Source: Anoplopoma fimbria
Taxonomy: Eukaryota > Chordata > Actinopteri > Perciformes > Anoplopomatidae
Direction of reading: 5' to 3'
DNA length: 64,000 nt
NCBI RefSeq assembly: GCF_027596085.1
Contig: NC_072467.1
Span: 13,323,976 to 13,387,975 of the forward strand
Shown: piece by piece, positions 1-13,102 of the stretch
How the letters are laid out: every line of letters starts with the position of its first letter
Numbering within the stretch: the first letter of the stretch is position 1
Made by a program: the position numbers and the translations under genes
The notes under the pieces: generated by a model
What the model was told of the DNA's origin: nothing
The model's database searches: none
Seen by the model: only the letters and a program-made list of their open reading frames with translations

Positions 1-110
1 GTCTTGAAAACTATTGGATGGATTTCAGTGAAATTTGGTACACACATTCATGATCCCCAGAGGAGGAATTGTGATAACTTTGATCTCTCAAGTGAAGACA
101 AGTACGTGGA
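1..110 (-). repeat. Dispersed repeat family R4, partial, cut by the window start
   Basis: Contains ctattggatggatttcag, aaatttggtacacacattc and gatccccagaggaggaat: the reverse complement of a common fish repeat with the phrase atccatccaatagttgttg. Confidence 0.6.
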
Positions 111-534
111 CACATAACAAGCCAAAAGAGAAAGTAAGACAAAGACAAGAACAAAGGGGATAAAAATAAACTGAGAAACACCACATGGGTTTAAACCGAT
201 GGCTTCGTAGTAAACAAGAGGCAAGAAAATGGAAGTCCAGTAGAAGTTGTGTTTGCAGATGGATGTGTTTGTGTCTTCAGTCTGCGATAGAGATACTGAT
301 CACTATACTCGCGATACTGAACATACTATGGACTGACAAATCACAGTTCAAACCTCTTCAATCTAACCGCAGTAAACTGCAGAGGGCTGACAGAAAAACA
401 GGCTAACTCAGTCAATAATGATCTTGGGTCACATAAAAAAATGCAAATTCCAAGATCCAACAGTATTTTAAATAAGACTAAATAAAAATTTGAATCACGC
501 CATTTTCGTAGCTCCACCGAGAGCATTATATTTC

Positions 535-720
535 ACACGATTTAATCTGTATTTATTTTCCAAATGCAATAGTTTTATACCAACGTATTGTTCGGTTTGT
601 CATGCGGACCGAACCGAAAGCCACGAACCGAACGGTTCAATACAAATATGTGTAATGTTACAGTGTAGAAATGAATTTAACGGGACAAGTGTGTCCTATC
701 TCAGGTTGCTAGTTGTAAGA
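535..720. repeat. Possible hAT-derived fragment (gaaccgaa motifs)
   Basis: Contains cggaccgaaccgaaagcc and acgaaccgaacggttcaat, phrases typical of degraded fish hAT elements. No ends identified. Confidence 0.35.
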
Positions 721-839
721 CTCCTTCTCTACTCACCCTCAGCTCCATAGGGCGATCCACCTCTTTGCCCATTTTTAGGATTAGCCAGGTGTTAGGCTAA
801 GTCAACACTGCCACGGTTCACAACGGCTCTTCAGAAAAC

Positions 840-1170
840 TATGGTTTACGTTACAGAGGCTACTACCCAAAATTCTTGGGTTTTGGCTGATGCCATCTTG
901 GTTTTTGCAAGAAGTCATCAGGAGTGACCATATTTGGATACAAAGGAGGGGCTTAGAGATGCTGTTAACCGCTCTGTTAGCGGCAGCGACTTATCAATCA
1001 CACAGTAGTCCCGCCCTAAGGCATACCCTGCTTTATGGTCTGTTTTACCCTAAATGGGACCATAATTTACAAATGAACTGAAATCATGCTGTATTGAAGA
1101 AGACTTTAAACTACCGATTGAGACAATAAACTCATGTTTACACAACCCCACTTCAAAACTTCCGAACTAT
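840..1170 (+). repeat. Dispersed repeat family R2, copy 1
   Basis: Shares gccctaaggcata, ctttatggtct, taaatgggaccata, catgctgtattgaagaa and cgattgagacaataaactca with the copies at 11172 and 34081. Non-coding. Confidence 0.7.
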
Positions 1171-3945
1171 CCCTTTAAGGAAATTTTAACACACACACAG
1201 ACTATGGCAGTGTTCCCACTGAGGCCGCTGGCTACTGTCACACATGGTTCATTATCTTGAAGGATCATCATTATTCTCCCCGTGGTTACAGTACAGGCTG
1301 CAATCCTCAGCAGATGAGTGCGTGCATGTGTTTATCTGCCCATGTGTGAGAGGAAAAGTTCGTAATATTATCATGATACATTACACCTCTCATTCCAACT
1401 TGTGTTCGGCGGGCAATAACAAGTCGCTCTTGAACACCTCTTTTGTTTCAGGCCCTTAAGGTGCCGTTTGCTCCTGCAGCACCTATTGGAAATGTCTGCT
1501 CAGTGGGCTTAGGGCACGGACATAGAGGAGCATCAGCACCTCAAAAGACTGTCCCTGATCATTCAAGACACACAATTCACTTTTACTGCATCAGCACTCC
1601 GTGATGCTATAAAACTCATTTTGAATAGAGGGGAGCACTGAGGTAGTCATTCATAATGGATAATGAACCCTCCAATTCATCTCTCTTTCACTGTCCCTCT
1701 GCCGTCCTCTGTCTTTCCTTCTCTCTCCCCTCTTTTTTCCATAATGGATAAAACACTGTTGGGATGAATATTTGTAGTGTTATCCTTGTTTTATTGAGCA
1801 GAAACGGTGGAGATGGGCAAGAATTGTGCTGCCTCAGCTCCAAGCAACGCGGTGTGTAAATCAGAGCTTACAGCAGGAGGAGGCTCATTAATGTGGATGA
1901 AGTGGGACAGATGCACTAGGCGAGGCCTGGGTGAGTGTGGAGACAAAGCAGGAAAAGTTGTTAGCGGAGGCCGTAACTAGGCATGAAAAATGCATTTGGT
2001 GAGCCGATATTGAATTAAATACTTTTAAAGTGATAGTTTTCCACCTTTAGTATTACCTGCAGGGTTCCCTCAGCAGCAGATTCGATAAGTGCGTATGCCC
2101 ATTATGAGAAAAAACGCTGTGCGTCTTTAGTCATGAGGTGAAGCAGGATAGCTTCATTGATTAGCTAAATCTTGTTTTGTTTTTCTCATATGTTTTTATA
2201 AATTACTACTTTATTATTATTTTTTTCATCATAGAAAAAATAAAGTTTAAAAAATAGAGTTTGAACTGACAGCTCTTATAAATGCCCTTCAGTGGCCACC
2301 AATTCTCTGAAGATGCTTATGATTTTGTGGATTGGATTGTTTCTGTAGTGATGCCTGATTGCATAAGGGCTGATTTTTGCACCATATGTCTGCATATTGC
2401 CTCTTTTAAATCCATCCAGAAATCACAGGAGCACAGAGATGCGATTTGCTGCGCAGCCCAATTAAGTGTGCATTTCATCCTTAGCGAGTGCTTTGAAAAT
2501 TACAAGGTTTATTATTTTCTTATTTGTGCATTTATAAACACTCGGGGTGGATTATGAGCCTTATGCTGTCTGCATTTGCAACACAAAAAGGAGCGTCATC
2601 ATCCATTTTTAAAACAAGTTTGTCATCAGTCCTGTATTCACGCTAGCTTTAATAGTGAGCGTTAAGTATGCTATAATACACAAGATGTACCTTATAAATG
2701 AAATTGTGATTCTAAACTTTTTAAATGTGTTTTAGGTGGCAGGGAAAACAAGCTGTATTCCCCCCTTACTCTGCATAATTTAAGTTTTATGGACAATGTT
2801 AGCAAACAATTACAAATCCAGCAGAGAGGGACCACTATTAGCATTTTTTTCCAATTGTCTGCCCACTTGACAACTGTGAAGCCCAACTTTGGCTGTACCT
2901 TTAGCTTTATTTTGGTCTCCATAACCTTTTGTGTGAAATATTTGCTTCTTTGTGTTCCACAGTTTTCTCCAACTGTAGTTGCCAACTTTGTCTGTCGTTG
3001 TGGAGGTAATTTAAAGTGGATTTATACGAGCATATGTACTGATGTAATAAACTGCCTGATGCAGTCAAAAAAACTGTCAAATCTAAAAGTATTCTCAATG
3101 ACCTTTGTACTGTAAACATACATATTCTGTGTTTTGTAAAGACTATAGATACATGATAGATCCAAGGGAAGTCTAAACTTTGATGAAAAATTATTTAGAA
3201 TATTTCTACAAGCTGCTGCTTTGGCTGTTGCGATTGATCCAACCTGGCAACCACGTTTACATGCACATGTACTGAATCTTTTTTCACTAAAATCCTATTA
3301 GCATATTTCCCGTTATAGAATTTTTGATGTGACAGACCCTTTATAAAAAAGTGGCCGCTGGATGTCCACTCAACTGCCAGCATCACAGCACCGTAACTAG
3401 GCAACACCTCGCTCAATCGGCTGCTTTTCAGCGAGAATTGTGCAGAGCTTTGAAACTTTGCCATATTCCCATGTGAGTTCTTTTTTTGCAGGAGCGTAAA
3501 GGGAGAATGTCGCCGAGACTAGAGCCGAGAACGGTTGGATGACTGGCCGATACTATCACACATTCAAAAAGACATTCTAGCTACGCAGCCATTTCATCAA
3601 GCATTCAGCGGTTTGAGTGACTGGTTTGACTCCACCTTCGCTGCCACTGAGAACCTGTTTTAATAAAAAAATGCGCCTACATACTGTAGAAACACAGAAT
3701 CTCTTTTGAAAACCGGGGCCATAGGAAACATACTGTAGGCCCTGAAACAAGGCAATAAAACACTTCCTTTTCCTAACACAATTAATCTGGTTTAACAAGC
3801 CAAGCCAAATTGCCTGCAGCCTGAATATTATGTTTCTGCTGCACCCTAAAAAGCATCATTAAAGAATGGCAAAAATAACACTGGAAGGGAGGCGATGCGT
3901 CTTATTATTCCACTGACAGGCCATTGATTGGGGATTAGGTTTATG

Positions 3946-4083
<138 letters not shown>

Positions 4084-5195
4084 TTCATGGCTGCCTTTAT
4101 GAGAAGCAAAAATAATTGCAGCTATAATTGTTTTTTGGGTCTACTTTGATAGGAATAAGCATTGTGGATCAGGTATGAGACAATGACAAACAATGTTTTG
4201 TTGTTTACAGCGATGTCAAAGCGTTCTTGCTTTAACGCATTTGTCGAGTACTTTATGTAGAATATTGTACTAAGAAAGTTTTTCTAATAAGTGCTTTTCT
4301 CTGGTTTGGTTTGCAAGATTTAATTTATTCCAGTGTTGTTTTGGAGGTTATCTGCTCCGTGCTGTGTTCCTCTACACCATCAGCCTCCACATTGTGCTTT
4401 CTGGAGAGGGAAAAAAATCATGAATATGACTCAGGAAACTTGTCATGGTGATTCTTTTACATTATAGCGATTCGAGGGCAACTAAGTCGCCTAATTTAAC
4501 CGCTTAACCGCACGCATTTCGCCCTCAAATGTCAGCTGCTGAGGTAAAGCAAACACCTTGTCAATACGGTAACTTTTTTTTTTTACATTTGTTATCGAGC
4601 TAATTGGAGTGACCCCGTGTGACTTTCACACATGTAGATGTGTGCCATTATTCATTTACCAGATGGCAACGGCACCAATTAAAACCATAATTTTTCATAT
4701 CAGTCAAGGCACAAAAAATAGGGAGAAGATGACACAATGGGGTTGTGTATCACGCTCACTTTCCCTCCCTCTGTAATCTTGGTTGTCTCATCTTCTCTGT
4801 ATCTGTAGACTCTTTAGAGAGGTTCTTCCTGTTCAGATCAAGGCATCACTTTTCCCTTAAAATAATTATGCCACGATATTGTTTAATTGTCTCTCATATT
4901 TCTTCAACTAACCTCTTTCGTCTGTCAGCCAATATTTGCGTTGCTGCCTATATTATTGCTCATATTATTTATTTTTGCTCTGTTTCTGCCCTTTTTTACA
5001 GCATATTGCTGATAATACAAGCTCAACACTTCCAATATTTGTTTCAACTTCAAAGACTCTAGATTTAATATGACAGAATGCCTTAATTCCTAACATGGCT
5101 TCTTGTGAAACACTAGCAGGACCGCTTTAAGTAGGGCGACGACTTATGGCTTTCGTTAGCCATCTGTGTGTTCGTTCCATTAAGCTTTCAGAAAC

Positions 5196-5462
5196 GAGAA
5201 AATAACTCACATTTTCAATTTGTCCTTCCTGCCACCAGAAAACTACTTTGCCGGGAGGATTGCCTGTGGCAGCTCCGGGGGGAGGACCTCGTCCTAAGTG
5301 CCAGCCCGCCGGGACTCTCGGCGATTGTGTTTGCGCTGGTTGAATGCTGAATGTGGCTAACCGCTAACTGATGGTCGGTCTCCCGAGCTGACTTCCCTCC
5401 TCCCGGCAAAGTAGTCCCCTTGTGGCAGGGTGAACGAAACAAAGTTTTGGGTTATTTTCTTG
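5196..5462. repeat. Long imperfect inverted repeat (possible MITE)
   Basis: The arm at 5196-5258 (gagaaaataactcac ... ctactttgccgggagg) is matched in reverse complement at about 5397-5462 (cctcccggcaaagtag ... ttattttcttg). Innermost 16 bases are perfect. The GC-rich spacer of about 140 bp gives short open frames on both strands that are not recognisable proteins. No clear target duplication was found. Confidence 0.6.
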
Positions 5463-5887
5463 TTACCTTGGATTTAGTCCAATAAACTAACTATCAAAAC
5501 GTGTACCTTTAACGTGATTAAAAACCCCAACAAACAAAGGACTTTCAACCACGAGACCGGTGTTTTACACTGCAAATTAAATGAATACATGCCTTTATTA
5601 TGAGCTATGCCCTCTGTGTGGCTACATTTCATATTGTATTTTATCTAGAAATAAGCTGCTTCCCTGTATGGTGGACAACACTGTTTTCTTTTGGGGGGGG
5701 AAGTTCAGCTCATGGCGTCACTATCCACTAATTCACCATGGAGTCAATTCAGCTAAGACTCCTCTCATATTCCTCAACTCTCCTATTGTGCACTATGTCA
5801 ATAAATAAAATAAAAAGTTAGTATCTCTTGCAAATAAGCCTCTCCTGATTGTACAGTTTCTGTGTGGCAGAGAAGTGTATTCAGTTA

Positions 5888-7154
5888 CAGTTTTTCTCAG
5901 TTGTTAACACACAAAAAGCGAAAATTCGGCACAATTTGCACAACCTTCACTTCATGTACCAATCGCTCGACCCAATTTGGCACTACTTCACACTCCCTTA
6001 TCTGCATTAGACTCTGACTTTCCTTCTTTACACTCTGATGTCAATTACACATCACCTTGTTGTCAAAACACTACACACAATGTTCAGTTGTTGCACACAC
6101 TTCTCAAGTAAAATCTCAAAGCATCAACCTACAACACACAAATATTCAAATCTCTAAACATTCAGGTCTGTTGAGCAATTTGCAATCAGGACTGCAGCAT
6201 AAAAGTGCCTCGAGCCTCTGTTTTGTTTGGTGAACAATGGAGAACTTTGAAGAGATCGACAACCAGAGAAGGAGAGGGGTAAGAGTGAGAGGAGGAGGAG
6301 GAGGAGGAGGAAGAGGAGGAGAAAGAAGAAGGAGAAGGGTCATCTCTAATGAGATTCGGGCCACTGTGGTAGACCATGTGTTCAACCATGGTTTGAGCAT
6401 GAGGGAGGCTGGCCAGAGGGTCCAACCAAATCTCAGCCGCTTCACAGTTGCTGCCATCATTAGAACCTTCAGGATGGAGAACAGGTACGAAATCTATTTG
6501 CCTCGTGTGCTGTAATACTGCATATCAATAGAATACAGTGTGCTCACAGTATTTGTATTTTGCAGGACTGAAAGAGAACCACACCGTGGAGGAAGAACAC
6601 ACACTTTCACAGCCGAACAGGAGACTGAAATTGTAAATATGGTTCGTGAGAACAACGCTATCACACTCCGACAAATACAAACTAGGATCCTGGCTGACCA
6701 CGCTACATTCAGGAACGTCCAGACCGTCAGGCCGGTTTACAGTACTGTACTGTTCTCTGTGTGTACCGAAATAAAACTTTTTTTGCTGCATATTTGTGTG
6801 CTGTTTTATGTTTGACTATGAAAAAAGTAGGCCTACACTGAGACATTTTACAAAAGGAGAAATGGCTCATTCTCCAGAGTCGTTGTCATTCATATGGTGT
6901 GTTCCATTTCTATGATTGTGTTTTCAATTTTGCACTTCAGTGTGCTGTAAATGCTTGGTAGTGTGCAGCAAATGCTTAGTTGTGTGTACTCAATGAATGG
7001 TATGTGTGTGTCATTTGAAAATATGGCTGTGTGTACCAAATGAAAACACGAGTTCCATTTTGTGAACAGTTAAGAGGTTTTCAGTTTTGTGTGTGCAGTT
7101 TTGAGAAAGCCGTTATTGTTTTGAGAAACGTGTGTTAACAATTGTGAAAAACTG
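5888..7154 (+). mobile_element. Tc1/mariner-type (IS630 superfamily) DNA transposon, internally deleted
   Basis: A 1267-bp element bounded by TA dinucleotides (5886-5887 and 7155-7156), the target duplication of this superfamily. Its terminal inverted repeats begin CAGTTTTT and match at 23 of the first 25 positions (5888-5912 against 7130-7154). It carries a transposase reading frame on the + strand that keeps the DNA-binding part and lacks the catalytic domain. It therefore looks non-autonomous but could be moved by a full-length relative. The intact termini and near-intact reading frame suggest a fairly recent copy. Confidence 0.85.
6237..6815 (+). pseudogene. Truncated transposase with an 81-bp intron: N-terminal HTH region only
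   Basis: Exon 1 at 6237-6484 and exon 2 at 6566-6815 join in frame (AG|G, with GT at 6485 and AG at 6565) into 165 residues. Residues 1-35 are an Arg/Gly-rich tract. Residues about 36-83 (NHGLSMREAGQRV) and 90-130 (FTAEQETEIVNMV, ITLRQIQ) resemble the paired helix-turn-helix of Tc1/mariner-type transposases found in many fish. After about residue 144 the similarity ends and the DDE catalytic domain is absent; the last residues run into the element's 3' flank and an AATAAA lies at about 6769. It cannot act as a transposase. Whether it is spliced and expressed is inferred only from splice-site quality. Confidence 0.75.
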
Positions 7155-8284
7155 TAAAACCACCTCATGTTACAAATTGCAATTTTGTGAAATTTGTGAG
7201 AGGCTGTTTTGAACATCGAATGATTTATTTTATTTTATTAAAGACACAAAACAGCCTACTTAACAAACACAAACAGCATCTCTTGTTTTGTTTCCTGGGT
7301 AAAATAGGACACTTGACAGGTGACTGCACTTGTGTGTGAGGCCACGCAGTCGTATAAAAACGTTGATAGAATTGAACACAAAAACACAGCAAATATGAGA
7401 TGTTGCCTCTTGTAAGAGTAGAAATATAATCAGAAAGTATTTATTTACCTTAAAATTGTCATCCTGAAAATACACAATAGACCAATACCCTTAGCAATGC
7501 CTAAGCAGATTATATTGTGATGGACAGGTGGGGGAACAAAGGAAGACCATGAATTTGTCCATGAACATTAACAAAACTTGATACTAGCCCTCTCTGTTGG
7601 ATGATGAGTGTGTGGAGCAATCATCCACAGACAAACAACAAGCATCATAACGAAGAAACACTGAAGAAACATACTTTTGTATGGGGATAGAGGGAGTGCA
7701 TATCTAAAGACATCCATCTGTAGTAATATATATCCATTTCTTAGTCAAACATGCATTTGCTTAATTTGAAGCTTTTGAAGCGATGCGACAAACAACAGCT
7801 GTACAGCAGGATATGAAGCAATGTGTAAAGACAAGGGCTATTTAAAATGGATTGTGTGGAAAATAACATTCTACTTTATGGTTCTGGTCGCTCATAAACA
7901 ATCACTTAATCAAGCTGATTTAATTTCCTGCCACATGCTTCTTTTTTCTTGCCGTCTCTTTTTTTCCCCTTTTCTCCTGTGGCGTTTGACACTAATTAAA
8001 AAGAAAGCATTGGCACGGAGCTCATACATTTAAAACTAAAATAGTCTAAGTTTCTCCCATCCCTCAGAGGGATTGATGTGTAATCAAATACAGCATTAAC
8101 AATCTTAAAGGATTAGTTGTTTATTTGAACTTGGGTCATATTTTTGTAATTGCAATGTGAGATCTGGGAACATGGGGAAATTCCAATGTCCAATTCTGTA
8201 CAAACAAAACAGTGAGTCACTGTCAGCTTGTCTGCTTTAGCAGTGAAACGATACAGATATTCTCCAAGACAGACAATTACAGAT

Positions 8285-8420
8285 AAGGAGAATGATAAGA
8301 TCTGATAAGATACGCCTCTATTGATCCCAAGAGGGGAAATTCAGGTGTTACAGCAGCTCAAGGACAGAATAAGTACAGATAGACAGAATAAGATACAAAC
8401 AAAAATGACAGTACCCGTGA
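8285..8420 (+). repeat. Possible dispersed fish repeat (ttgatcccaagaggggaaa type)
   Basis: The stretch with attgatcccaagagggg, aaattcaggtgttacagcag and agaataagtacagatag resembles the tail of a widespread fish retroposon. A TTA microsatellite follows at 8619-8641. Confidence 0.4.
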
Positions 8421-8884
8421 CCGATTCTTAGACTAACAGTGCAGTTTTGTTCTAAGTAACGTGCGTGGTGGTAACATTTTTGCATGATATGCAAACCTAG
8501 TAAAAAATATAATAAAGTATATAATAAATATATAATAAAGTATAGATTGTATATGTTATTTAAGTGTAATATAGTATAAAGTGATGTAGTTCCAGTAAAA
8601 CAATACAAAGTATGGTACATTATTATTATTATTATTATTATCAATACATACAATAAACTTTCTGGGTAGGATGATGGTACTGGACATGTTTTGTATTTTA
8701 TCGGGTTTTCCTCCTGTCTTCTTTTCAACATGTCCAACATCATTGTGATGAGGCAAAGCTTGTAATTCACAGGAACTTAAAATGTATTTGAACCAAGTGC
8801 AATCAGATGACATGAAGATCAACATGCCATTTTATCGCATTTTATCGCTTTTCTGGCAGAAAGCCCTAAAGGCTAAAATCAGCA

Positions 8885-9105
8885 AGGTCTGATGACATCA
8901 TTCTAAAAATAAGCCTGGTGCCTCTGTTTGTTGGAGAGAGAGAGTTTACTTTTTGGTCGATGTGCCTTCTTAACAACTGCCGCTTTTTTCCCCCGGTTAA
9001 CGTGCTGTCAGACAAATGGGCTTTAGGCCCAATGGGAAATTTTTCGGACTATTGCCGTTTCGTAATAATAGGCTGTCGGAACAATGGGCAGTCCCCGCCC
9101 TGAGC
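8885..9105 (+). repeat. Dispersed repeat family R1, copy 1
   Basis: Shares aggtctgatgacat, gctgtcagacaaatggg, aatttttcgg, and aataataggctgtcggaac with copies at 16780-17125 and 57840-58250. Non-coding; family unknown. Confidence 0.65.
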
Positions 9106-9109
9106 CCAA

Positions 9110-9335
9110 AGAACATTAAAAGACAATACACACCCTGCTGCTGCCTGGCAAGCGACACAGTGTCTGCTGTTGTACCACCAGACTACAGAACTGCTTTTTT
9201 CCTCAGACTCCTCAACTCCTCAACTCATCCTCCGAGCTCCACAATAACTGTCCTTCTACTTGTGTAGCATAAATGTGCTACAACTTGCATTTGGCTGTGA
9301 AACTCTGTGTTGAAGGTAGAATGACAATAAATTAT
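9110..9335 (+). repeat. Possible 5'-truncated LINE 3' end
   Basis: One frame contains RTAFFLRLLNSSTHPPSS, resembling the terminal part of fish LINE ORF2, followed by aatgacaataaattat, a common LINE tail. It directly follows R1 copy 1. Weak evidence. Confidence 0.35.
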
Positions 9336-9886
9336 CCTTGAGTTGGTAGCCTGAGGATACTATTGAAAAGTGTCGAATTATGTCTGTATCCATCTGAATG
9401 CGTGAAATGACAAAGGCAGTTGCTTTACTCCTGGTGATAAGAAGTTTCCCCAAAACTTTTCCGTACTGAATGGTAAGACGACATTATGCTGAGCCAGCGC
9501 TATGCAGAATCTGCCGCTCACAGTGTCAGGTGTCAATCACGATAAAGACAAGAGCTCACTCCCTAACAAACATCTATCTGCATCCATTCACACAGTCACG
9601 AAACTAGAAAAAGCCCCAAATTGCCTTGGGCAGTTAGCGTTGGACAAAGCATGTTATTGCAAATGCTGAGGAATGTAAAAAAGCTGTCTTAAGAAAAGCA
9701 TCAGAACGGTATTGGGAGACATTCCTTGGTAGGGGAATCTCCCGGGACAGTAGGGTTCATTCAGGGCCTCTGGTCTTTAAACTCCCCTGCTGCTGAGGGT
9801 GTGTTTTGCTGAGACAGTGATTCATTAACATACATATGAGGGAAGTCTGCTCACCAGAGAATTTAGAAGATTTAAGGCCTCAGCAG

Positions 9887-9997
<111 letters not shown>

Positions 9998-10954
9998 GAA
10001 GTGTATGTGTGTATGGGTTCTTGAGGCCATACCACAAGTGTTCACTGAAACTAGATGAGGGGGTCCTGGTATGTCCTTGATGCTTCATTTCCACAGAAAG
10101 TGGTCAATTAGTTCCAAAAGTGTATCGGGTGGATTTGTAGAAATATGATAATACATGCAGCAAAACGGATGAGTTTGCTTAGGGACGTTGCCAGGCAATT
10201 TAGGGCTGCACAGCTATTGTAACTGCCTTAAGCCTTGAAGGTCTTGGGCCCTTTACAGAGGTAATAAAAGACAGCCAATATGTGCTCCAGGAAAAGGCTG
10301 CAACTATTTCAGTCTCACACACGCATCACACACTCCAATGCAGTTACTTAGTCGTGAGGATTTAAATGGTATCTTCGAGGACATTAATGACCCAGCAAAA
10401 CTTTAAAAACATAATTACTACTACTATGTTGCAACAATCACTTTGGGATCTAAAAAATGTAAGAGTTTATTTGTGGCACTTCTCAAGGACGCTGTTGCTG
10501 CTAAATGATTTAGCAAGAAACACGGACATTTGACACATTTGACATTTAGACTTTTTAAGGGTCATGTTAAAGGCTTGGTGACCCTTAATAAGTGTTTACA
10601 AGAGGGAGGAAATTGGATCGAAATTAAACGAGCATGGAACGCATTCAGGTTAACAGTGTATCCGTTTTATCATGGCTCATTCCTCATTACAGCTAACATT
10701 GTGTGGGGTGTTATATAAAGTTATTGTATGAATGAAAGCAGACGGAGCTGGAGAAGGTTATTTTCAACATGTGTCTGGGGGGGAATGAGTCACAGTTTAG
10801 CATTCTGCCTTATTCATGAGTCTACAGCCATGCTAGCACCTCCTTTGAGTCTGCACCAAGCCACAGTGGAGTTTTTAGAAATCGTAGTCTGAGAGAAGTG
10901 AATTCTTGAACAACATTCCGGCAATCTATTCAGTACAGTAGTTAGTGAGGTATT

Positions 10955-11105
10955 TTAATGGATGATGGTGATCTTTGACCTGCTGGTAGTACTATATTAA
11001 AACTCTGAAGTCACAAAGAAATAACCTCTGGGCACCATGGAGATCTGTACCAAATTCCATGGTAATTCATTGCTGTCAATCTTGTCCAAAGTAGTGGGCT
11101 AAAAC
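10955..11105 (+). repeat. Dispersed repeat family R4
   Basis: Contains tgggcaccatggagatctg, taccaaattccatggtaatt and gtccaaagtagtggg, matching the other R4 copies in this orientation. Confidence 0.55.
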
Positions 11106-11171
11106 TTTCATGTAGCCGCACTACAAAACATGGCTGCCAACTTTTCAGATTAGTTTGGAGTGTCATTTTCT

Positions 11172-11650
11172 GTAACATAAACATAGACTGTCAATAAGAA
11201 TTGGACTTAATCGTTGTGACGTCATTTATTGGTTTGTTGACCGCCATTTCGGAACCTCGAGTTTGGCATTTTTGCCATCGCCATATTGGCCTACAGCTGT
11301 CTCCATCTTGGCTTTTTTGCAACCAGTGAATGGTAGTGTCCATAGTTGGACTGTGGTAGAGTGACGTACAGACGATATATATTGCACTGGTAGCTGAGCT
11401 GCCTTTCAATTAAAATATAGCCTGCCCTAAAGCATATCCCGCTTTATCGTCTATTCTACTCTAAATGGGACCATACATTTACTGAATGAACATCATGCTG
11501 TATTGAAGAAAACTTCAAAATAGCGATTGAGACCATAAACTCATGTTCAAAATGTTTACTGAGATAACAAATCAAGTGAGAAGCAATAAGTCATTTTCTC
11601 ATAAACTTTCATACAATTGTACTTCTTTTACGCAACTAGAGGAGTGGTTT
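11172..11650 (+). repeat. Dispersed repeat family R2, copy 2 (longest)
   Basis: Begins atagactgtcaataag and contains gccatattggcc, catcttggctttt, taaatgggaccata, catgctgtattgaagaa and cgattgagacc. The opening resembles a widespread teleost repeat that begins catagactgtatataa. Confidence 0.7.
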
Positions 11651-11735
11651 AAAAATGTTGTCAGGTCATGAATAAAGTGATATTTAGATATATTTGAAAT
11701 GACAGAGTGATTTTTTACCTGTCAGGATTCAATTA

Positions 11736-11800
11736 CTTCCTGTAAGTCGCTTTGGATAAAAGCGTCTGCTAAATGACTGTAATGTAATGTAATGTAATTA
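11736..11800 (+). repeat. Retroposon 3' tail ending in (TGTAA)n, copy 1
   Basis: The segment acttcctgtaagtcgc, tttggataaaagcgtctgct and aaatgactgtaatgtaatg is nearly identical to 33572-33639. Conserved tails ending in TGTAA repeats are known for UnaL2-type L2 LINEs and the SINEs that share their tails. The body upstream is not recognisable, so this is a short, 5'-truncated insertion. Confidence 0.65.
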
Positions 11801-12847
11801 GCAAAACAATGTCCAGAATGAATTTCAAGTCTATTTCTACAAGGCTTGCGGTGAGGTTGATTAATATTAAAATAGTACAGGTTTGATTTCTGTTAATGTA
11901 CAATCAGCTGACACGCCCAATTCATTAGCCACAACAGTAGGAGCAAAAGCCAACACATGCCACCAGCTGCTGCCATGACAAGCACTTCACCTGTAGGCAA
12001 TGCTGGGCTGTCAGTTGGAAACAGTTTAATGAAGGTGAAGGACTGCCAATTAACAGCCTTGTGAGACTTTAATGGGCAACAGCGAGAGGGGCAACAGCTG
12101 GTGCAACGGTGAGACAAGGCTAAAACGTTGCTTCAGCTCCTACAAGCTGTAGTGTTCATTATAGAAAACAATATGAAATTGAACAAACAATATACTGAGA
12201 AGTTATGTGATGTATGATAAGGTTATGGATCATTAAAACAATGAAGGTTTATTCTCATGGGAACACACGACACACACTCATATTATGTTTTTTGTGTCCA
12301 CTAAATATCTGGAGAGGAATTTTAAAGTAACGATTAGATCAGAGCACTATTTGTGATCTACTCAGATTGGGACCAGTCTCCACAAGTATCCATTTTGAAT
12401 GCATTTAGAAAGACACACAATTCAGAAAGACATCAAGGGATTTCAACCCAGTCCTAAGACAAGGTTGTCTATAATGGACAATTCTGAAAACCTGAGAATA
12501 CGTCCAAGGCATTTTTTTTTTTTTTTACATCCAATGTCATTGTTTTGCTTACTACAATGTTTTTACATGCCGACAACAACAGGGATAAAGTAAGGGACAG
12601 GTCAATGTTACTTGGAGGTGTGTAACAGGATGGGAACACAGGTGTCTTACATGAAATGTATGTAGACACATTATAATTGCATTGGCAATAGACATTTTCA
12701 TTGGATGTTATTTAAATAACAAGGTGCAGCATTGTCCAATATGGACAAAATTCCCAAGGATTTCTCGAGCAAAGATGTTAGTCTGACTTAATGAATAAGG
12801 GCCTGAAACCCCATATCACCACAAAAGGTCATGAAACTTTTCTTTAA

Positions 12848-13102
12848 AGGTGCAATGTATAATGCCTAGCCACATGCTCCAAACAAGTAGGGGGAAGCAT
12901 TTCACTTCTATCACGGGGTCAAACTATCTAATTTAAAAAGTAATCTACTAACAACAGCAGGGCAGGATTACAAAAATTCAACCAGTGTTGAAACTCTGAG
13001 TTCCGGTCAAAGTAACACTGTTGTCTTATAAACTTCACTATTTAAGATCATTTTATGAATTTTATAAGCTAACATTCTGGCCAGTTCTTACACATTGCAT
13101 CT
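12848..13102. mobile_element. TTAA-flanked MITE, 255 bp (piggyBac-like)
   Basis: Flanked by TTAA at 12844-12847 and 13103-13106. Ends are AGGTGCAATGTATAA and the complement of AGATGCAATGTGTAA. Non-coding. Confidence 0.75.

Noticed and set aside
6146..6460. Proline/serine-rich open frames on the minus strand opposite the Tc1-like ORF
   Set aside because: Antisense of the GGA-rich tract coding for the Arg/Gly-rich N terminus.
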